64,000 nucleotides of DNA from contig NZ_KE383971.1 in NCBI RefSeq assembly GCF_000423045.1, positions 816,092 to 880,091 on the forward strand, written 5' to 3'. Shown one piece after another: positions 37,001-46,024 of the stretch (its first letter is position 1; every line of letters begins with the position of its first letter). Below the pieces are notes generated by a model, which was not told where the DNA came from, did no database searches, and was given only the letters and a program-made list of their open reading frames with translations. A program made the translations under genes and the position numbers. This stretch comes from Christiangramia portivictoriae DSM 23547. GTDB taxonomy: Bacteria > Bacteroidota > Bacteroidia > Flavobacteriales > Flavobacteriaceae.

Positions 37001-38521
37001 GAATATTACAAGACCAGGAAAAATAAATTTATCGAGAATCTAACCGCGCTTTTCTCAACAGAAATTTGTAGTAATTGCCTTGGAAGCGGATTGAAACCAG
37101 AGCGATTGAATTTCAGTATCGGTGGTCTCTCTATTCAGGAGATAAAAAATCTGGATTTCTGCGGAATCGATGACTGGATGCAAAAAGCAGATAATTATGA
37201 GCAAATTGATCGGGATTTAATTGAAAAAATCGGCCCATTCTTAGTAAATACGATCCACCGGGCCAGGCAGTTGCATATAGATCACCTTCAATTAAACCGA
37301 AGATCTCAAAGTTTATCTGGTGGAGAAAACCAGCGAGTAGCTTTGATCACACAGTTAAACAGTCCGTTGAAGGGCATCACCTACCTACTGGACGAGCCTT
37401 CCGCAGGTCTTTCAGAACATAACATTCCAGATCTTATTGCGATTCTAAAGGAACTGGTCGCCAAAGGAAATACTGTTATTGTCATCGAACATCATAAAAA
37501 GATCATCAAAGCGGCGACTGAGCTTATTGAGATTGGTCCATTGGCTGGTAAAAATGGCGGACAAATAACTTTCCAGGGAACTCCTGCAGATTTTTTAAAG
37601 CAGGAAAGCACCCATGCATACTTCAAAAAACAGGAGGAGGCTTTTGAATTTACTTCTGAAGAAAAGGATTACATCAAGATTAGGCATTTATCTCGTTATA
37701 CTTTACAACGTGATGTTCTGGAAATCCCGGTAGGAGGGATCACGGCCTTAAGCGGAAAGAGTGGAATAGGCAAAACCACTCTGGTGAAGGATATCATTAT
37801 ACCCTCGATCCGACATCGAAAACCATTTTTTTGTAAGGATATTTCATTCCCTGAGAATTATACGAATGCCCATTATTTCGAGGCGAAAAAGTTAAGAGCA
37901 CATGCCGCCACTTTGCTCGTTTCTTACCTGGATACGCTGAAGGAGCTTGGGAAAATCTTCGCAGAGGATTCAAAACTGAAACCAAAGGATTTTTCTTATA
38001 AAACGAAAACGAGTCAGTGTTCTGATTGTAATGGAAAAGGTTATCAGGAAACGAGTCTTGATGTTACCGCCAATGCCGTGGAAACCTGTGTCACCTGCAA
38101 GGGACAGCGCTACACGCAGGAAATCCTGCATCATACAAAGCATCAAATGAATATCGCCGAGGTGCTTGCCTTAGATTTGCATGGCTTTAAAACATGGCTC
38201 GAGGACCATAAGAAACTTGAAAAATTATGGCTGGTTCTAGAAAGACTTCAGAAAATAGGGCTGGGACATTTAAGACTGGATCAACCCATACAAAGTTTGT
38301 CTTCTGGTGAAAAGCAGCGGTTATTGTTGCTGAACTGGCTGTTACAGGGAAGCGAGGATATGTTGTTTATTCTTGATGAACCCAGTACCGGCTTGCATTA
38401 TGCAGATATCGACCTGTTATTCGGGATTCTGAAAGATCTTAGTATCAAAAATGATATTTTAGTCATAGACCATAATCAATATCTTCTGGAGAAGATAGGA
38501 GTTGGAGTAGAGCTGAAGTAA
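34031..38521 (+). CDS. Double-length UvrA-like ABC protein with four nucleotide-binding modules
   Basis: 1496 residues, against about 750-950 for known UvrA classes. Four ABC modules are visible. Module 1 (from residue 1): GLSGSGKSS at 28, KISSGDAQRVK, YIFDEPSIGL. Module 2: the Walker A position is degenerate (ELTVISRMNETIEKQ), with LSGGEAQRIK and ILEEPSIGL. Module 3 (about 740): GISGSGKSS, LSGGENQRVA, LLDEPSAGL. Module 4 (about 1220): GKSGIGKTT, LSSGEKQRLL, ILDEPSTGL. Each module keeps CxxC zinc-like pairs (CQTC, CPAC; CEEC, CPVC; CQIC, CSNC; CSDC, CVTC). It looks like two class-III UvrA paralogues fused head to tail, giving an intramolecular 'dimer'. Probable role: DNA-lesion or DNA-binding-drug protection. 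No uvrB/uvrC is adjacent. Confidence 0.88.
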   Translation: MQITNAYQNNLKNLSLEIPENKLIVLTGLSGSGKSSLAMGVIGNEGYRYFLESLPAYNQQNANLIPTAEVDDIKDLPPVIKVEQSKRFQSINTTFGTLSEITSIFRILFARYSANKPMSKSLFSFNHPKGACQTCRGIGEAEYIDIEKLVGDENKTLREGAITTTLPGGYIVYSQITVEELDKVCHAHGFSVDIPWKELSDEQKDVVLNGSDRLKVFYGKHTLESRLRWEGFKAKPREEGYYKGMLPIMQDILKRDRNKNILRFASSSLCPACHGARIKPDHLKFKWQDRNFAEWMDLPLAELNKILQDLNLKAGEQDLVHKIKVQLGDLVQLGMGNYCLSTPSSKISSGDAQRVKLIKQVNSNLQGILYIFDEPSIGLAENFQKHLRHILQRLIARGNTVMVVEHDLAFIRSADWIIELGPGAGIHGGEILFNGPMEEFLNSESLSTPTLEEIKASEKDAIEIVKKPTAALNINAGELTVISRMNETIEKQLQEISEEKDLKLITVSDQPIGKTPRSNPATYTGLADKIRDLLAKSQDAKTRKLAKGSFSFNNKAGRCEECEGAGVITLSMNVMGTINQVCPVCKGKRFKKQVLEVRWNGKNIADIYDLSIREAIEFFEAESKILTILRLMQDLGLDYLKLGQPSNTLSGGEAQRIKLTKHFAKPSKDNILILEEPSIGLHQRNVGQLITALHKLKEQTAGIVCIENHELFKQHADAFFNNSEDILETSIPAPEFQRTDEIRILGARTHYLKNLDLVLQKSALITVTGISGSGKSSLLIDTLHAYGMQEMTRQFSAYQQSRVGVNFQMEVEQIDGLTPSICVTRKVPNFTNRSDLAKQTGIDKLLRFAFSRKAEFEGEELSASHFSNNHELGKCQICEGLGEELLPDITKLAPDTSLSVSEGVFEHNKALSYYGQRDSQYMAILEEVGKEYGFDLSTAFEEFSEEQKMIIFEGTGEKVWAAHWKFKTKTREGIQQIRMKWEGLNNYLKQEYYKTRKNKFIENLTALFSTEICSNCLGSGLKPERLNFSIGGLSIQEIKNLDFCGIDDWMQKADNYEQIDRDLIEKIGPFLVNTIHRARQLHIDHLQLNRRSQSLSGGENQRVALITQLNSPLKGITYLLDEPSAGLSEHNIPDLIAILKELVAKGNTVIVIEHHKKIIKAATELIEIGPLAGKNGGQITFQGTPADFLKQESTHAYFKKQEEAFEFTSEEKDYIKIRHLSRYTLQRDVLEIPVGGITALSGKSGIGKTTLVKDIIIPSIRHRKPFFCKDISFPENYTNAHYFEAKKLRAHAATLLVSYLDTLKELGKIFAEDSKLKPKDFSYKTKTSQCSDCNGKGYQETSLDVTANAVETCVTCKGQRYTQEILHHTKHQMNIAEVLALDLHGFKTWLEDHKKLEKLWLVLERLQKIGLGHLRLDQPIQSLSSGEKQRLLLLNWLLQGSEDMLFILDEPSTGLHYADIDLLFGILKDLSIKNDILVIDHNQYLLEKIGVGVELK

Positions 38522-38536
38522 GGTCACTAGAAAATA

Positions 38537-38571
38537 AAAACCCGGTATGTAATCCTGATACATACCGGGTC
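38537..38571. terminator. Bidirectional terminator
   Basis: ACCCGGTATGT-AATCCTG-ACATACCGGGT-like stem (with one adjusted base) between the UvrA-like gene ending at 38521 and the PLP enzyme ending at 38595; A-rich before and T-containing after. Confidence 0.8.
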
Positions 38572-38594
38572 TGTTTATAATTGAGTTGATGGTT

Positions 38595-40439
38595 TTATTT
38601 GATATCTTCAACAAATAGGGAAAAGACTTTTTTATGCATTTCAAGGTCAAGTTTGGGTGAAACCGAGACCCGCGCGATATAATCCTTGTCATCTTCCTTG
38701 GTAGTTCCCTGGGTTGAGGTTGCCGGAATGGTCCAGTAACAACCTTTTAACTGACCGTAACTTACACAATATTTACTTTCTTCAGGAATGCTGGTGATCA
38801 TCATATTGATAAGTTTTTGGTTCAGGTCCCTTTTGTAGGACTCGCGATCTGCAGCGGTCTCTCCTTTTGTAGGAAGATCAAGAGAAAAAACAGAAGGTGT
38901 AAAACCTGCCTTGGCTAACTCTTCTGAAACAAAATTGATCTTTGCTTCGGGAAGTTCAGCTTTAATAAAATTCACGAATTCACGGGTATTTTTATAGGCG
39001 TCTGCAATTCTTTGATTCATGGACGGTAATTGTTCTGCCAGGATTTCTACCTGCAGGGAAGTTGCTTCGTTATCGCAGATTTTTAGATGCCTGTTGATCT
39101 TTTCCATTAATGCAGCCGCTTTTTGATTGGCAACGGCATAACCGGCAGTACATTTTCCACCACTCGGAAATTTGGATCCGCTTACATAAGATATGACTCT
39201 GATTCCAGATAAAATACCATCCTCCCCACAAAACTGTACATTCGGGCAGAAAGTCTGGTCCAGAATGAACACCGGATCAACCGCAGCATTTCCATTGGCA
39301 TTGGTACGACTTTTAGCCAGTACTTCCTGTAATTTTTCAAGGTCAGGAACTTCCACGCGGGGGTTTGTTGGAATTTCAGCAATGATAAGTGGTACGGCAT
39401 TTTCATGCGCGGCCTGATCCAGTACCTTGTCGGTACTCTGCACCATGTCATTATCGCCATCTACGGGAAGGTCCATGATCTCAACATTATCCAGGCAGGC
39501 GGCGACACGGCGAGCCTGATCGTTCGTGCCCCCATAGCAATTTGGCGGAACGATGATTCGAATATCTTTTCCAGGATGTCTGGTCATTGCATCATCAATA
39601 AGCCCCATCATAATCGCGTACTGCATGGAAAGACCGCAAGAGCCTACCAGGACCTTTGAACCGGTCGCGGTGATCTTTTGAACTTCATCAACTACTTTCT
39701 TAAGATTGTCATCCTTAAAATTTTTATTCTCTTCGGAAGAAGGCTTCACCAGCTGTTGCAATAGCGTATGGGTATCTGCCGGCGTCATCGATATGGTTTC
39801 CCTTCTTCGTACATGCTGAATTTCAGAAATATAAGAAGCGTTCTTCTCACCATTTACGACTATTACACTTCCCAAATCCTGCTGAAGGCTCAGTAAAAAG
39901 TCAATGTTCTTTTCTATTTTTAAATTCTTCAGATTAGCACTGGAAGTAATATAAATGCTACTTCCTTCGAAATCAGGGATACTATCACCCTCCTCGACCT
40001 TCAGCAATTCAAATTCAAAATTATAAACGCTTCGGAAGAGATCAAAATCGAATGCTTCCGGAAGGTTTTCAGAAAATATGATTCGAGTTTTACTTTTTTC
40101 GAATAGGTTTTTCCGTAGTACAGCCAGCAGGGGAGTGGTTCTGGAAGAAAAGGCAATAATATGATCAGCTCTTAGATCATTTAATTTGCCCACATACCAT
40201 TCCAGAATGGAAGATAGTGGATGTCCCAGTCTTATATAATCATAAGCAGTAGGTAGTTCTGCTAATTTTTCGGCGCTATGGTCATTCTTTGCAACCAGCG
40301 TCTCGAATTTATCAAGGAATTCTGTTTTCGCCTGCTCTTCGTTATAAATATCCAGCCGGTGTGTGGTTAATTTTACCCAGTCCTGCGGAATATTTGGGAG
40401 CATGTTTTCTATATATTCGGTCACTTTAGACTTATCCAT
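38595..40439 (-). CDS. Large PLP-dependent Cys/Met-metabolism-type enzyme
   Basis: 614 residues. The region from about 210 on follows the cystathionine gamma-synthase/lyase fold: VLVGSCGLSMQYAIMMGLID (cofactor phosphate region), PLIIAEIPTNPRVEVPDLEK, ILDQTFCPNVQF (cofactor Asp), and YVSGSKFPSGGKCTAGYAV with the probable Schiff-base Lys in SGSKF. The final part has RVSVSPKLDLEMHKKVF. The 200-residue N-terminal extension has no recognised domain and is unlike typical 380-400-residue family members. It is probably a fold-type I PLP enzyme for sulfur amino acids, reaction undetermined. Single gene. Confidence 0.75.
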   Translation of the reverse strand: MDKSKVTEYIENMLPNIPQDWVKLTTHRLDIYNEEQAKTEFLDKFETLVAKNDHSAEKLAELPTAYDYIRLGHPLSSILEWYVGKLNDLRADHIIAFSSRTTPLLAVLRKNLFEKSKTRIIFSENLPEAFDFDLFRSVYNFEFELLKVEEGDSIPDFEGSSIYITSSANLKNLKIEKNIDFLLSLQQDLGSVIVVNGEKNASYISEIQHVRRRETISMTPADTHTLLQQLVKPSSEENKNFKDDNLKKVVDEVQKITATGSKVLVGSCGLSMQYAIMMGLIDDAMTRHPGKDIRIIVPPNCYGGTNDQARRVAACLDNVEIMDLPVDGDNDMVQSTDKVLDQAAHENAVPLIIAEIPTNPRVEVPDLEKLQEVLAKSRTNANGNAAVDPVFILDQTFCPNVQFCGEDGILSGIRVISYVSGSKFPSGGKCTAGYAVANQKAAALMEKINRHLKICDNEATSLQVEILAEQLPSMNQRIADAYKNTREFVNFIKAELPEAKINFVSEELAKAGFTPSVFSLDLPTKGETAADRESYKRDLNQKLINMMITSIPEESKYCVSYGQLKGCYWTIPATSTQGTTKEDDKDYIARVSVSPKLDLEMHKKVFSLFVEDIK

Positions 40440-40790
40440 TTTCTGTAATTTTTGAAAGTCGGAATATAGTTTAATTGACCTGTTTTAAGAAAAAATACGA
40501 TCGTAATTCTCTATTTGCTTATCGATATACGCTAATTGATTCAACATATAAGTTGATCCAATCTTTAAGAAGCTTTAAGTAAAAAAGGAGGATGCTTGTA
40601 GACTTGGGAAGTGAAAATTTAGATAAGCGGCAACTGTAATAAAATTATAATTTATGACCCTACTCATAAAATATAATTAGATGTTAGATCTCGTATAGCA
40701 GCTACCGCCATCTAATTTTTGGTAAACTTATAACTTAAGATTAGTAAAGAATCATTGAATTAGTAAACGTAGCTGTTTTTTGAGTGAACG
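40440..40790. other. Intergenic region (351 bases) without a gene
   Basis: No credible ORF on either strand; the longest runs are short and AT-rich. An 8-bp inverted repeat, ATTAGATG (40676-40683) and CATCTAAT (40709-40716), could form a weak terminator for the kinase gene ending at 40791. AGGAGG occurs at 40590-40595 without a following gene. Confidence 0.4.
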
Positions 40791-43766
40791 TTACAAATCC
40801 AGTTTCAGGCTTACTTCTGTACCCAGGCCAGGTTCAGATTTTACGCTCAATGCTTCTTCAATATCATAGCCTAAAAGCGCCAGTCTTTCTTTTACCAGAC
40901 TTAAGCCTTTGGAATTATGCAGTGAATTATTTCCAGTGGCTGAAAATCCCGAACCATTATCAATGATCCTGCAACATAAAGATTGTTCAGTCAGTTTTGT
41001 AAAAGTTATTTGCAGGGTTGGATTGATGCTTTCCACGGTGAAGGCGTGAACGAAGACATTTTCTACGAATGTTTGCAGGATCATGGTAGGAACTTCTGTG
41101 TCATAGGTGTCGATAGCCGGATCCACTTTAAAATTTACGCTAACCGCATGGTTCATTCTGGTATTTTCCACCCGAATGTAGGATTCCAGATATTCGATCT
41201 CCTCTACCAGCAGAATCGTTGGTTTGGTACAATGATCCAGGTTAAGCCTTATGAGTTTCGCAAAATCTCCCAGGAAAATTGTGGCATTGTCAATATCACT
41301 ATCCATAATATAATTTTGAATGGAGTTCATGGCGTTGAAGATAAAATGCGGATTCATTTGAGCGAGTAAGGCTTCCATTTTAGTTTCTTCAACTCTTCGC
41401 TGAATTGCCCGTTTTTGTTTTTCAAAACGTTTGTTCTTAGCGAGTTCATACGTATAGATGGCATAAACAATCACCAGTAACGCCAGGAAAATACTGGTAA
41501 GAAACCACCAGGTTTTCCAGAATGGCGGCTTAATCCTGAAGTTGAGAAGGTCTTGCGTATAAGTATGCCCCGTGCTGGAATCAAGTACACGAACCTGCAC
41601 CTGGTAGTGTTTTGCAGGCAGGTATGGCAAAAGAATTTCAGAATTTGAGCTGGCCGTACTCCATTCTTCGTTCTCATTCAGCCTGTATTGATATTTTAAT
41701 TTTTTAGGGTATGGATGAGCGTTCGTAGAGAAATTGATGAGTACGGTATTTTCATCAAAATCGAGATCAAGTTCCTTTATGTTCGCTTCTGAAAGGTCGA
41801 TGTGCATGTTGTTAATGAGCAGCTGTTCCAGATTGATCTTAGAGACCCTATTGGAAGAAGCCAGGATATCATCCATGTTCAGTTTGAAAATCCCATCTTC
41901 ACTACCAATCTGTAGTTCATTTTTTTCGATACTACTCGCGAAAAACGGCTGCTTTAAACCTTGTTCTTCATCCAGAAATATAAAGCGATCATCATTGACC
42001 AGGGTAAGCCCACGTTCTGTACCAATGATCAAAGTATTGCCGTAAGTATTGAGGAAAGAGATGGTATTTCCCTGGATGCTGGCCCGGGGAATTTTTCTTA
42101 AAACCTCGAAAGAACCAGGCTCATCCCTAACGATAAAAACATCGCCGAATTCACTGGAAATCGCCAGGTCATCCCGGTATGCAACGATATGCCGGAGATT
42201 TTCTTCTTCCCAGATACCGGCCATAAGAAAGGACTGGAAATCTCCCTTTTCATACAGATACAGACCAGAGAAAACTGAAGTAAAATAGGTTTTATCGCGT
42301 ATTCGAAGACTACTCACTACCATGGTTGGAGTATTCTGCCGGCGTTGTGGAAAGTGTTTGTAGGATAAACTATCCAGGTTATCGTACACTCTTACGCCAC
42401 CATAAGGGTTGGTTTCAATTAATTTTCCATTAGCAGTAAAATTGATCTCTTCTGTGTGCAAAGGCGAGTAGCTATGAAATTTTCCTTCAGCAGTAATGAC
42501 GAATAAGCCAATATTGGAATTGATCCAGTAGTGATCATTCATTAATTTAATGTCATAGAACCTGATGCTGCTTGCCGTTGTGTTATGGTCCAGTTCATAA
42601 AAATCATCTTTATGTTCTGGTAGCGGCCTTGTATTGGTCTTGAGAAAATTTTGCTGCCAATGCTTGAAATCTGATAATTGAATAAAAAACTGGTTGTTTG
42701 CAGTTTTGATTTGAACGCCCTGATCAAGTAGATATGCTGTTTTTCCAGCTATCTCCGCAAAACCCTTGATATTTCGGTCAGGCTGTTCTTCAAATTTCAC
42801 CAGTGGTTTAAGCTGAATTTCGTAGACCCCTGAAGTCAAGCTACCTATATACAACCTTTCAAAGGCATCGTCGTAGACTAGAGAATACATATCATTTCCC
42901 TGTATTCCGAAGGAATTTGTAAGGTCCGAAAAATTATCGCTTAGTTCGAAAATCCCACCATTACTGTCATATATTCCCCAACCAGCTGCGTAGATGATCG
43001 AATCATTTGTTTTTACATAGTCCCATAGAATCGAACTGCCATGTTGTTCCAAAGCCTTATTGCCTGGTTTTGTATATTCTGAAATTTCAGTTTTTGTAAA
43101 ATAATTTTTATTGCTGCTGTAAACGGTATCACCATCAACAAAAGCAGCGTAGATGAACTGTCGGTCGTCTACCAGTTCCAGTTTTAGCGATTCTTCCGAA
43201 GAAACTTTAAAGAGTCCGTTTCTGTATGTGGGAACATAGAGTTCATTATCAAATTCAAAAAATCCGGAAACTCTTAGCAAACTGTCAGCTCCCTGATCTT
43301 TCCAGGACTGTATCTCAAATGTATCCAAGTGGATCCTGGAGACCCCATCACTTGTTCCCACGTAAACAAAATTTTCATATGGAAAAAGATGCACGATCTC
43401 ATCATGTACGAGTCCATCCAGAGTGGAAATAACCTGGAAATGATCTCCATCAAATATGGTAATCCCACCTCCATAGCTTCCCAGCCAGATCCTGTGATAC
43501 TTATCTTCGGTGATCGCCCAACAGCTGTTGAGCGCTAAACCATCTTCTTCAAAATAGCTTTGAAAGTTATTGTTCTGTTTGCTTACGACTCCATTCTCGG
43601 TTCCTATCCAGAGTTTATTACTACTATCCAGAAATAGTGCCCGGACAGCATTGTTAGGCAATTCATTGGCTGCTGAAAAGTTTCGGGAGGGAAAGTTTTG
43701 TGCGCAGAGCAATTGCACACAAAAGAACAGGCATAAAAAGATTCTACTGGTTTTGTAAAATAGCAT
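40791..43766 (-). CDS. Periplasmic beta-propeller sensor histidine kinase (LytS-type)
   Basis: 991 residues. Signal peptide at 1-22 (cleavage near LLCAQN). Two seven-bladed-type propellers of regulator repeats (about 30-640, for example LWIGTENGVVSKQNNNF and IWLGSYGGGITIFDGDHF). A Y_Y_Y domain follows (about 660-745: NAHPYPKKLKYQYRLNENEE), one membrane helix (WWFLTSIFLALLVIVYAIYT, about 755), and a His_kinase domain (MNPHFIFNAMNSIQNYI) with HATPase_c at the end (IIDNGSGFS; KGLSLVKERLALLG). It phosphorylates the LytTR regulator encoded 23 bases inside its start. The beta-propeller sensors are best known for polysaccharide sensing; here the neighbours suggest an iron or other nutrient signal, which is only inference. 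Confidence 0.92.
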   Translation of the reverse strand: MLFYKTSRIFLCLFFCVQLLCAQNFPSRNFSAANELPNNAVRALFLDSSNKLWIGTENGVVSKQNNNFQSYFEEDGLALNSCWAITEDKYHRIWLGSYGGGITIFDGDHFQVISTLDGLVHDEIVHLFPYENFVYVGTSDGVSRIHLDTFEIQSWKDQGADSLLRVSGFFEFDNELYVPTYRNGLFKVSSEESLKLELVDDRQFIYAAFVDGDTVYSSNKNYFTKTEISEYTKPGNKALEQHGSSILWDYVKTNDSIIYAAGWGIYDSNGGIFELSDNFSDLTNSFGIQGNDMYSLVYDDAFERLYIGSLTSGVYEIQLKPLVKFEEQPDRNIKGFAEIAGKTAYLLDQGVQIKTANNQFFIQLSDFKHWQQNFLKTNTRPLPEHKDDFYELDHNTTASSIRFYDIKLMNDHYWINSNIGLFVITAEGKFHSYSPLHTEEINFTANGKLIETNPYGGVRVYDNLDSLSYKHFPQRRQNTPTMVVSSLRIRDKTYFTSVFSGLYLYEKGDFQSFLMAGIWEEENLRHIVAYRDDLAISSEFGDVFIVRDEPGSFEVLRKIPRASIQGNTISFLNTYGNTLIIGTERGLTLVNDDRFIFLDEEQGLKQPFFASSIEKNELQIGSEDGIFKLNMDDILASSNRVSKINLEQLLINNMHIDLSEANIKELDLDFDENTVLINFSTNAHPYPKKLKYQYRLNENEEWSTASSNSEILLPYLPAKHYQVQVRVLDSSTGHTYTQDLLNFRIKPPFWKTWWFLTSIFLALLVIVYAIYTYELAKNKRFEKQKRAIQRRVEETKMEALLAQMNPHFIFNAMNSIQNYIMDSDIDNATIFLGDFAKLIRLNLDHCTKPTILLVEEIEYLESYIRVENTRMNHAVSVNFKVDPAIDTYDTEVPTMILQTFVENVFVHAFTVESINPTLQITFTKLTEQSLCCRIIDNGSGFSATGNNSLHNSKGLSLVKERLALLGYDIEEALSVKSEPGLGTEVSLKLDL

Positions 43767-44493
43767 TGATGAATTCCTCTTCTTTTCGGTGAGAAACGGG
43801 CAGCTTCTCTCCGTTCGTTAACTCAACCTCTTTATTTGCTTTGTGATATCGCACTACAAAATTAAGGTTGATCACATAACTTTTATGTATTCTCAGAAAT
43901 GCTGAAGGGAGGATTTCTTCTACAAACTTAAGGGTTTTTGTGGCAGTTTTTACACTTCCATCAATACCTTTAATACTGCAATAATTACTTTCTGCCTTGC
44001 AGTAAAGGATCTGGTTGGAATGAATAAGCTCAAATCCTTCCTGGGTTGGAAAAGCGAGTTTCGCGACATTCTGGTCGTTTACATTCAGATTTTCGAGCAG
44101 CAACGTGAGCTTATCTTTCGTGGATAATCTCCTTTTGCGTTCCTCAAAACGTTTGATGGCGTCGCCAAGATCTATATGATTAATTGGTTTCAAGATATAA
44201 TCCAGGGCGCTTTGCCTTATGGCCTGGACTGCAAACCGGTTATGTGCGGTAGTGAAAATGACCTCAAAATTGATACGGTCAAACTGCTTGAATAGTTCAA
44301 AACCACTTTTTTCAGGCATTTGTATATCCAGAAACACCAGTTCAGGTTCGTAGTTGTTGATCGCGATCACTCCGGAGTCTACAGAATGACATTTTGCGAC
44401 AATATTGAATTTGCTGGGAAAATATCTTAAGAGGGTTTTCTCAAGTACATTCTGAGCACTAAGCTCATCGTCGATAATGACTACTTTGATCAT
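43744..44493 (-). CDS. LytTR-family response regulator
   Basis: 249 residues. Receiver domain (about 1-120): VVIIDDELSAQ (acid pocket), LVFLDIQMPEKSG (phospho-acceptor Asp), VIFTTAHNRF, DYILKPIN (Lys). The C-terminal LytTR DNA-binding domain (about 150-245) has YCKAESNYCSIK and FLRIHKSYVINLNFVVRYHK. The end overlaps the sensor kinase start by 23 bases, so the pair is coupled, regulator first. Targets may include the TonB receptor operon at 44646-48433, which lies upstream on the same strand. Confidence 0.94.
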   Translation of the reverse strand: MIKVVIIDDELSAQNVLEKTLLRYFPSKFNIVAKCHSVDSGVIAINNYEPELVFLDIQMPEKSGFELFKQFDRINFEVIFTTAHNRFAVQAIRQSALDYILKPINHIDLGDAIKRFEERKRRLSTKDKLTLLLENLNVNDQNVAKLAFPTQEGFELIHSNQILYCKAESNYCSIKGIDGSVKTATKTLKFVEEILPSAFLRIHKSYVINLNFVVRYHKANKEVELTNGEKLPVSHRKEEEFINAILQNQ

Positions 44494-44577
44494 GCCATAA
44501 ACTTACATATTTGCAGAGATATGACCATATTCTAAAAGCTGATAAATATTTAAATTCTTATACAGCTCATAAATAGC

Positions 44578-44606
44578 AAAGGCCACTAAGTATGATAGTG
44601 ACCTTT
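44578..44606 (-). terminator. Possible terminator of the TonB receptor/DUF4374 operon
   Basis: Minus strand AAAAGGTCACT-ATCATACTT-AGTGGCCTTT is a stem with one mismatch, 40 bases beyond the DUF4374 stop. The T-tract is short. Confidence 0.5.
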
Positions 44607-44645
44607 TGCGTTAAAAAACAAAATTATTTACAAAGGCTGGTTCCA

Positions 44646-46007
44646 TTAGAAAGCTCCAATAAAATGGCTCCCCTGGGTATTCACCAGTTCAGCACCTTTG
44701 GTAACTTCTCCAGTCTCGGTATCTACAATATAGATGTTTCCATTTTCTCCAACAGGCGCCTGAGTAAGATAAATTTCAGTACCATCTACTGCAAATCCCT
44801 GGTATTGGAAGAGGTAGAAGTTAGGGTCGTATGGAATTGCATCGATCTTCTGCGCTGTTCTTGAATTCAGGTCTATTAATGCAAAGTATCCCTGAGCTCC
44901 GGCAACACCTTCAGCTGAACCGGCATGTCGATATGCCAGCACGGCTTTACCATTGGAGGCTGGTCTCCAGGCCAGGATATATGCATCTTCTACGCCCAGA
45001 GCTTCATCAAGATTAAATATATAAGAGTCATCATACTCGTTATCTGAATCAATTTTTAAGATATGCGAACCTTGAGGATCATTCTGGTTTGCCTGGTAGA
45101 CACTTCCGTTATACTCAAAAGCGTTAATACTACGATAGCCATTGGTATTTCCCAGTCCTACGCCAGAGATGATAACTTCCGGGTTCAACAGTGAAGGATA
45201 ATCAAGAACAATAGATCTGGAGGCTAGAATTTCACCGTTGTTATCATTCTCTCCAGTTTCTGGATCTACCTTACTAAGTCTCGCACCAATATAAATTTTA
45301 TCACCCGCTGCATTCAAAGCAGGCATATCGATTCTTGAGATATAATATCCTGCGGCTTCTTCTTCCACAGAAAGTGGAACACTGTGTTCCTGAAATTCCT
45401 TAATTGCTGAATTTTGCAAATCAAGGGTTACAATTCCCATTGTTGCTTCAGTACGAACATAAAAGTCATCTGATGAATCTTCTGGAGTACCATTATCACT
45501 AAATTCATTTTCGGTATTTACATAAACTGCAGCACCAGTCTGGTCTCCATCGAAAAGTTTGATCCATCTGGGCGCAGATCCTACGTAAGGTGCTATACTG
45601 ATCTCAGAACCTGTTTGTTCAAAATTCTGACCACCTAGCACATTATACTTAGTATAATTTCCTCCAGTATCACCGGCATAGCTAATATTGAAAATAGTAC
45701 TTCCGTCTTCTGAAGCCTGCAAACGAGCAGTTCGGTTGGAAGGCACGATGAATCCATTCTCAAAGGGTTCTATTGAGAATTCCGGATTCCTCGCATCTTC
45801 GCTGGAAACAGAATAGATCAGAGTTCCTCCATTTCCATCACCAGGCTCTTCGCCCATTTTTGCTGCAGCAACTGTGATCCAGCGGCTTTCTGTACCTGGT
45901 TCAGGAATTACATCATCAGAACTATCGTCGCTACTACAGGAGGACAAAAGTAAGAAGATGGCGACTGCACTAAAAAGTGACTTAAATTGAAAATAATTGC
46001 GATTCAT
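44646..46007 (-). CDS. DUF4374 surface lipoprotein partner of the TonB receptor
   Basis: 453 residues. A lipoprotein signal ends in LLLSSCSSDD (lipobox LSSC), then an Asp/Ser-rich linker. The rest is a propeller-like repeat protein with DUF4374 character (RWITVAAAKMGEEPGDGN near the start; FALIDLNSRTAQKIDAIPYD later). DUF4374 lipoproteins typically accompany TonB receptors in iron or heme uptake loci of Bacteroidota. It is 17 bases after the receptor stop, so it is co-transcribed. Confidence 0.9.
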   Translation of the reverse strand: MNRNYFQFKSLFSAVAIFLLLSSCSSDDSSDDVIPEPGTESRWITVAAAKMGEEPGDGNGGTLIYSVSSEDARNPEFSIEPFENGFIVPSNRTARLQASEDGSTIFNISYAGDTGGNYTKYNVLGGQNFEQTGSEISIAPYVGSAPRWIKLFDGDQTGAAVYVNTENEFSDNGTPEDSSDDFYVRTEATMGIVTLDLQNSAIKEFQEHSVPLSVEEEAAGYYISRIDMPALNAAGDKIYIGARLSKVDPETGENDNNGEILASRSIVLDYPSLLNPEVIISGVGLGNTNGYRSINAFEYNGSVYQANQNDPQGSHILKIDSDNEYDDSYIFNLDEALGVEDAYILAWRPASNGKAVLAYRHAGSAEGVAGAQGYFALIDLNSRTAQKIDAIPYDPNFYLFQYQGFAVDGTEIYLTQAPVGENGNIYIVDTETGEVTKGAELVNTQGSHFIGAF

Positions 46008-46024
46008 ATGAAAGTTAATTTTGG

